Assembly (NCBI GenBank): GCA_964581795.1
Contig: CAZOPW010000081.1
Coordinates: 1-6,177 of the forward strand
Length of the DNA: 6,177 bases
Direction of reading: 5' to 3'
DNA from: EX4572-165 sp964581795
GTDB taxonomy: Archaea; Thermoplasmatota; E2; DHVEG-1
In this document: positions 5,672 to 6,177 of the stretch, one piece after another
Numbering within the stretch: position 1 is the first letter of the stretch
Layout of the letters: the number at the start of each line of letters is the position of its first letter
The notes under the pieces: model-generated
What the model was told of the DNA's origin: nothing
Seen by the model: the letters and a program-made list of their open reading frames with translations, nothing else
Databases searched by the model: none
Translations under genes and position numbers: made by a program

Positions 5672-6081
5672 GCAATGCTCAATTTATATGAGGCGATAAG
5701 AATGAATGGATTATTATCAGTATGTGGTTGCGAATGCTCAGATTGTGATTATTTTGAGAAGAAAGAATGCAAAGGATGTAATCAAGTTCAGGGTAAAGTT
5801 TGGTGGATTGGTTATGTGAATGCAGCTTCCTGTCCAATATATGATTGTGTTAATAACACAAAAAAAGTTGATAGTTGTGGACTATGCTCTGAATTGCCAT
5901 GCAAATTATGGTATGATCTAAAAGATCCAAATCTTACCGACGAACAACATAATCAATCAATTGTTGAAAGAGCCGAAAGATTGAAAAATTGAGCACAGCG
6001 TCTAACAGCGAGTACCCGGCTACGCTTCGCTCCGCCCAAATTGGCTCCCGTTGGTCGCCAACTTCGGGTACTCGCGGGACG
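5666..6081 (+). mobile_element. Putative integron gene cassette carrying a DUF3795 ORF
   Basis: The unit runs from TT of GTTAGAC (5665-5671) to G of GTTAGGT (6081-6087), the two G^TT crossover positions, giving 416 bp. It holds one ORF and ends in an attC-type site, as cassettes do. The first six bases (TTAGAC) are the exact complement of the first six bases of the R'' box GTCTAAC at 6000-6006. In a free circle the rejoined site would read GTTAGAC and pair perfectly. Integrase mobilisation is known from bacterial integrons and has also been reported for archaeal genomes. No integrase gene lies in this window. Confidence 0.7.
5702..5992 (+). CDS. Cysteine-rich DUF3795-type protein (cassette cargo)
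   Basis: A 96-residue protein with eleven cysteines, at positions 8, 10, 12, 15, 23, 26, 44, 49, 59, 62 and 67. The order CGCECSDCDYF, KECKGC, CPIYDC and SCGLCSELPC matches the DUF3795 family, small proteins of bacteria and methanogens thought to bind metal; their function is not established. The C-terminus is a short helical tail. I choose ATG 5702 because GAGG lies at 5690-5693 with 8-nt spacing, and because the family begins just before its first cysteine. In-frame starts at 5663 (TTG, inside the recombination box) and 5675 would add thirteen or nine residues. The stop is eight bases before the attC site, the compact arrangement of cassette genes. No promoter of its own is obvious; a TATA-like AATATAAAAAAT lies at about 5598-5609. 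Confidence 0.75.
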   Translation: MNGLLSVCGCECSDCDYFEKKECKGCNQVQGKVWWIGYVNAASCPIYDCVNNTKKVDSCGLCSELPCKLWYDLKDPNLTDEQHNQSIVERAERLKN

Positions 6082-6087
6082 TTAGGT
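6000..6087 (+). repeat. attC-like recombination site
   Basis: The 88-bp site opens with GTCTAAC (R'', fits RYYYAAC) and closes with GTTAGGT (R', fits GTTRRRY). Inside is an 11-bp perfect stem, GCGAGTACCCG (6008-6018) with CGGGTACTCGC (6065-6075), next to a spacer of 1 nt on one side and 5 nt on the other. The variable central part carries a further small hairpin, GTTGG (6050-6054) / CCAAC (6058-6062). The core is about two-thirds GC, in sharp contrast to its AT-rich surroundings. The outer AACAGCG...CGCGGGACGTTA pattern is one I recall from environmental and spirochaete cassettes. I could not place the extrahelical bases that set strand choice. A terminator is the main alternative, but the terminal boxes argue against it. 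Confidence 0.8.
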
Positions 6088-6115
6088 GTAATATACTTTT
6101 GAAAGGTAGAAGAAA

Positions 6116-6177
6116 ATGAAGGAAGTAAAGATGAATATAATTGAAGATATGTTTAGGAATCAAGTGCAAAAAGATTC
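6116..6177 (+). CDS. Start of the next cassette ORF, truncated by the window edge
   Basis: ATG at 6116 is preceded by AAAGGT (6102-6107) with an 8-nt spacer and lies 29 bases after the attC R' box. The visible residues are MKEVKMNIIEDMFRNQVQKD, a charged helical start with no recognisable family. Its position is where a second cassette gene would begin. A second in-frame ATG at 6131 is possible but has no comparable Shine-Dalgarno sequence. Confidence 0.55.
   Translation, partial: MKEVKMNIIEDMFRNQVQKD

Noticed and set aside
5663..5701. TTG start at 5663 extending the DUF3795 protein
   Set aside because: It lies inside the recombination box and gives 13 residues not expected in the family; ATG 5702 has a GAGG at 8 nt.
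6000..6087. Palindrome read as a transcription terminator
   Set aside because: There is no T-run after it, and the RYYYAAC and GTTRRRY terminal boxes fit attC.
1..6177. tRNA, rRNA or CRISPR array
   Set aside because: No cloverleaf, rRNA-like block or regularly spaced direct repeats were seen on either strand.

Overview
This is an AT-rich window that reads as archaeal. The evidence is an RpiA and a polyprenol-kinase-like protein of archaeal style, TATA-like boxes (TTATATAAA at 158-166, TTATATTA at 4523-4530), GGTGA-type Shine-Dalgarno sequences, a TTG start on rpiA, an archaeal-type winged-helix regulator, and a 12-helix RND/MMPL exporter. A euryarchaeal or Thermoplasmatota-like lineage is my guess; the lineage cannot be fixed from this sequence alone.

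Left and centre (1-4205) are orderly chromosome. A probable minus-strand gene start sits at the extreme left edge. Next comes a divergent promoter region carrying an inverted repeat and a TATA box. It drives a two-gene operon: a small winged-helix regulator (236-625) overlapping by ATGA with a 755-residue RND-superfamily exporter (622-2889). Converging on it, with a 16-bp overlap, is a minus-strand pair: rpiA (ribose-5-phosphate isomerase, 4205-3516) and, 3 nt downstream, a polytopic membrane protein of the dolichol/polyprenol kinase - CTP transferase type (3512-2874).

The middle right (4206-5450) is sparsely coding. It holds a 359-bp gap with an 11-bp perfect inverted repeat, a 40-residue zinc-ribbon-like protein that has lost one cysteine, a 27-residue basic peptide, a frameshifted CxxC mini-protein, and a 131-residue protein I do not recognise. 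A minus-strand relic of an IS630-type transposase helix-turn-helix domain follows. The region looks like accessory DNA in decay.

The right end (5614-6177) is the most striking part. A cysteine-rich DUF3795-type ORF lies between GTTAGAC (5665-5671) and an 88-bp GC-rich imperfect palindrome (6000-6087) that begins GTCTAAC and ends GTTAGGT. This is the layout of an integron gene cassette with its attC site. The first bases of the cassette are exactly complementary to the R'' box of its own attC, as expected if it once closed into a circle. A second ORF with its own Shine-Dalgarno sequence starts right after the attC and runs off the window. No integrase is visible here, so this could be the edge of an integron array, a cluster of attC sites lacking an integrase, or a lone captured cassette in an archaeal chromosome.
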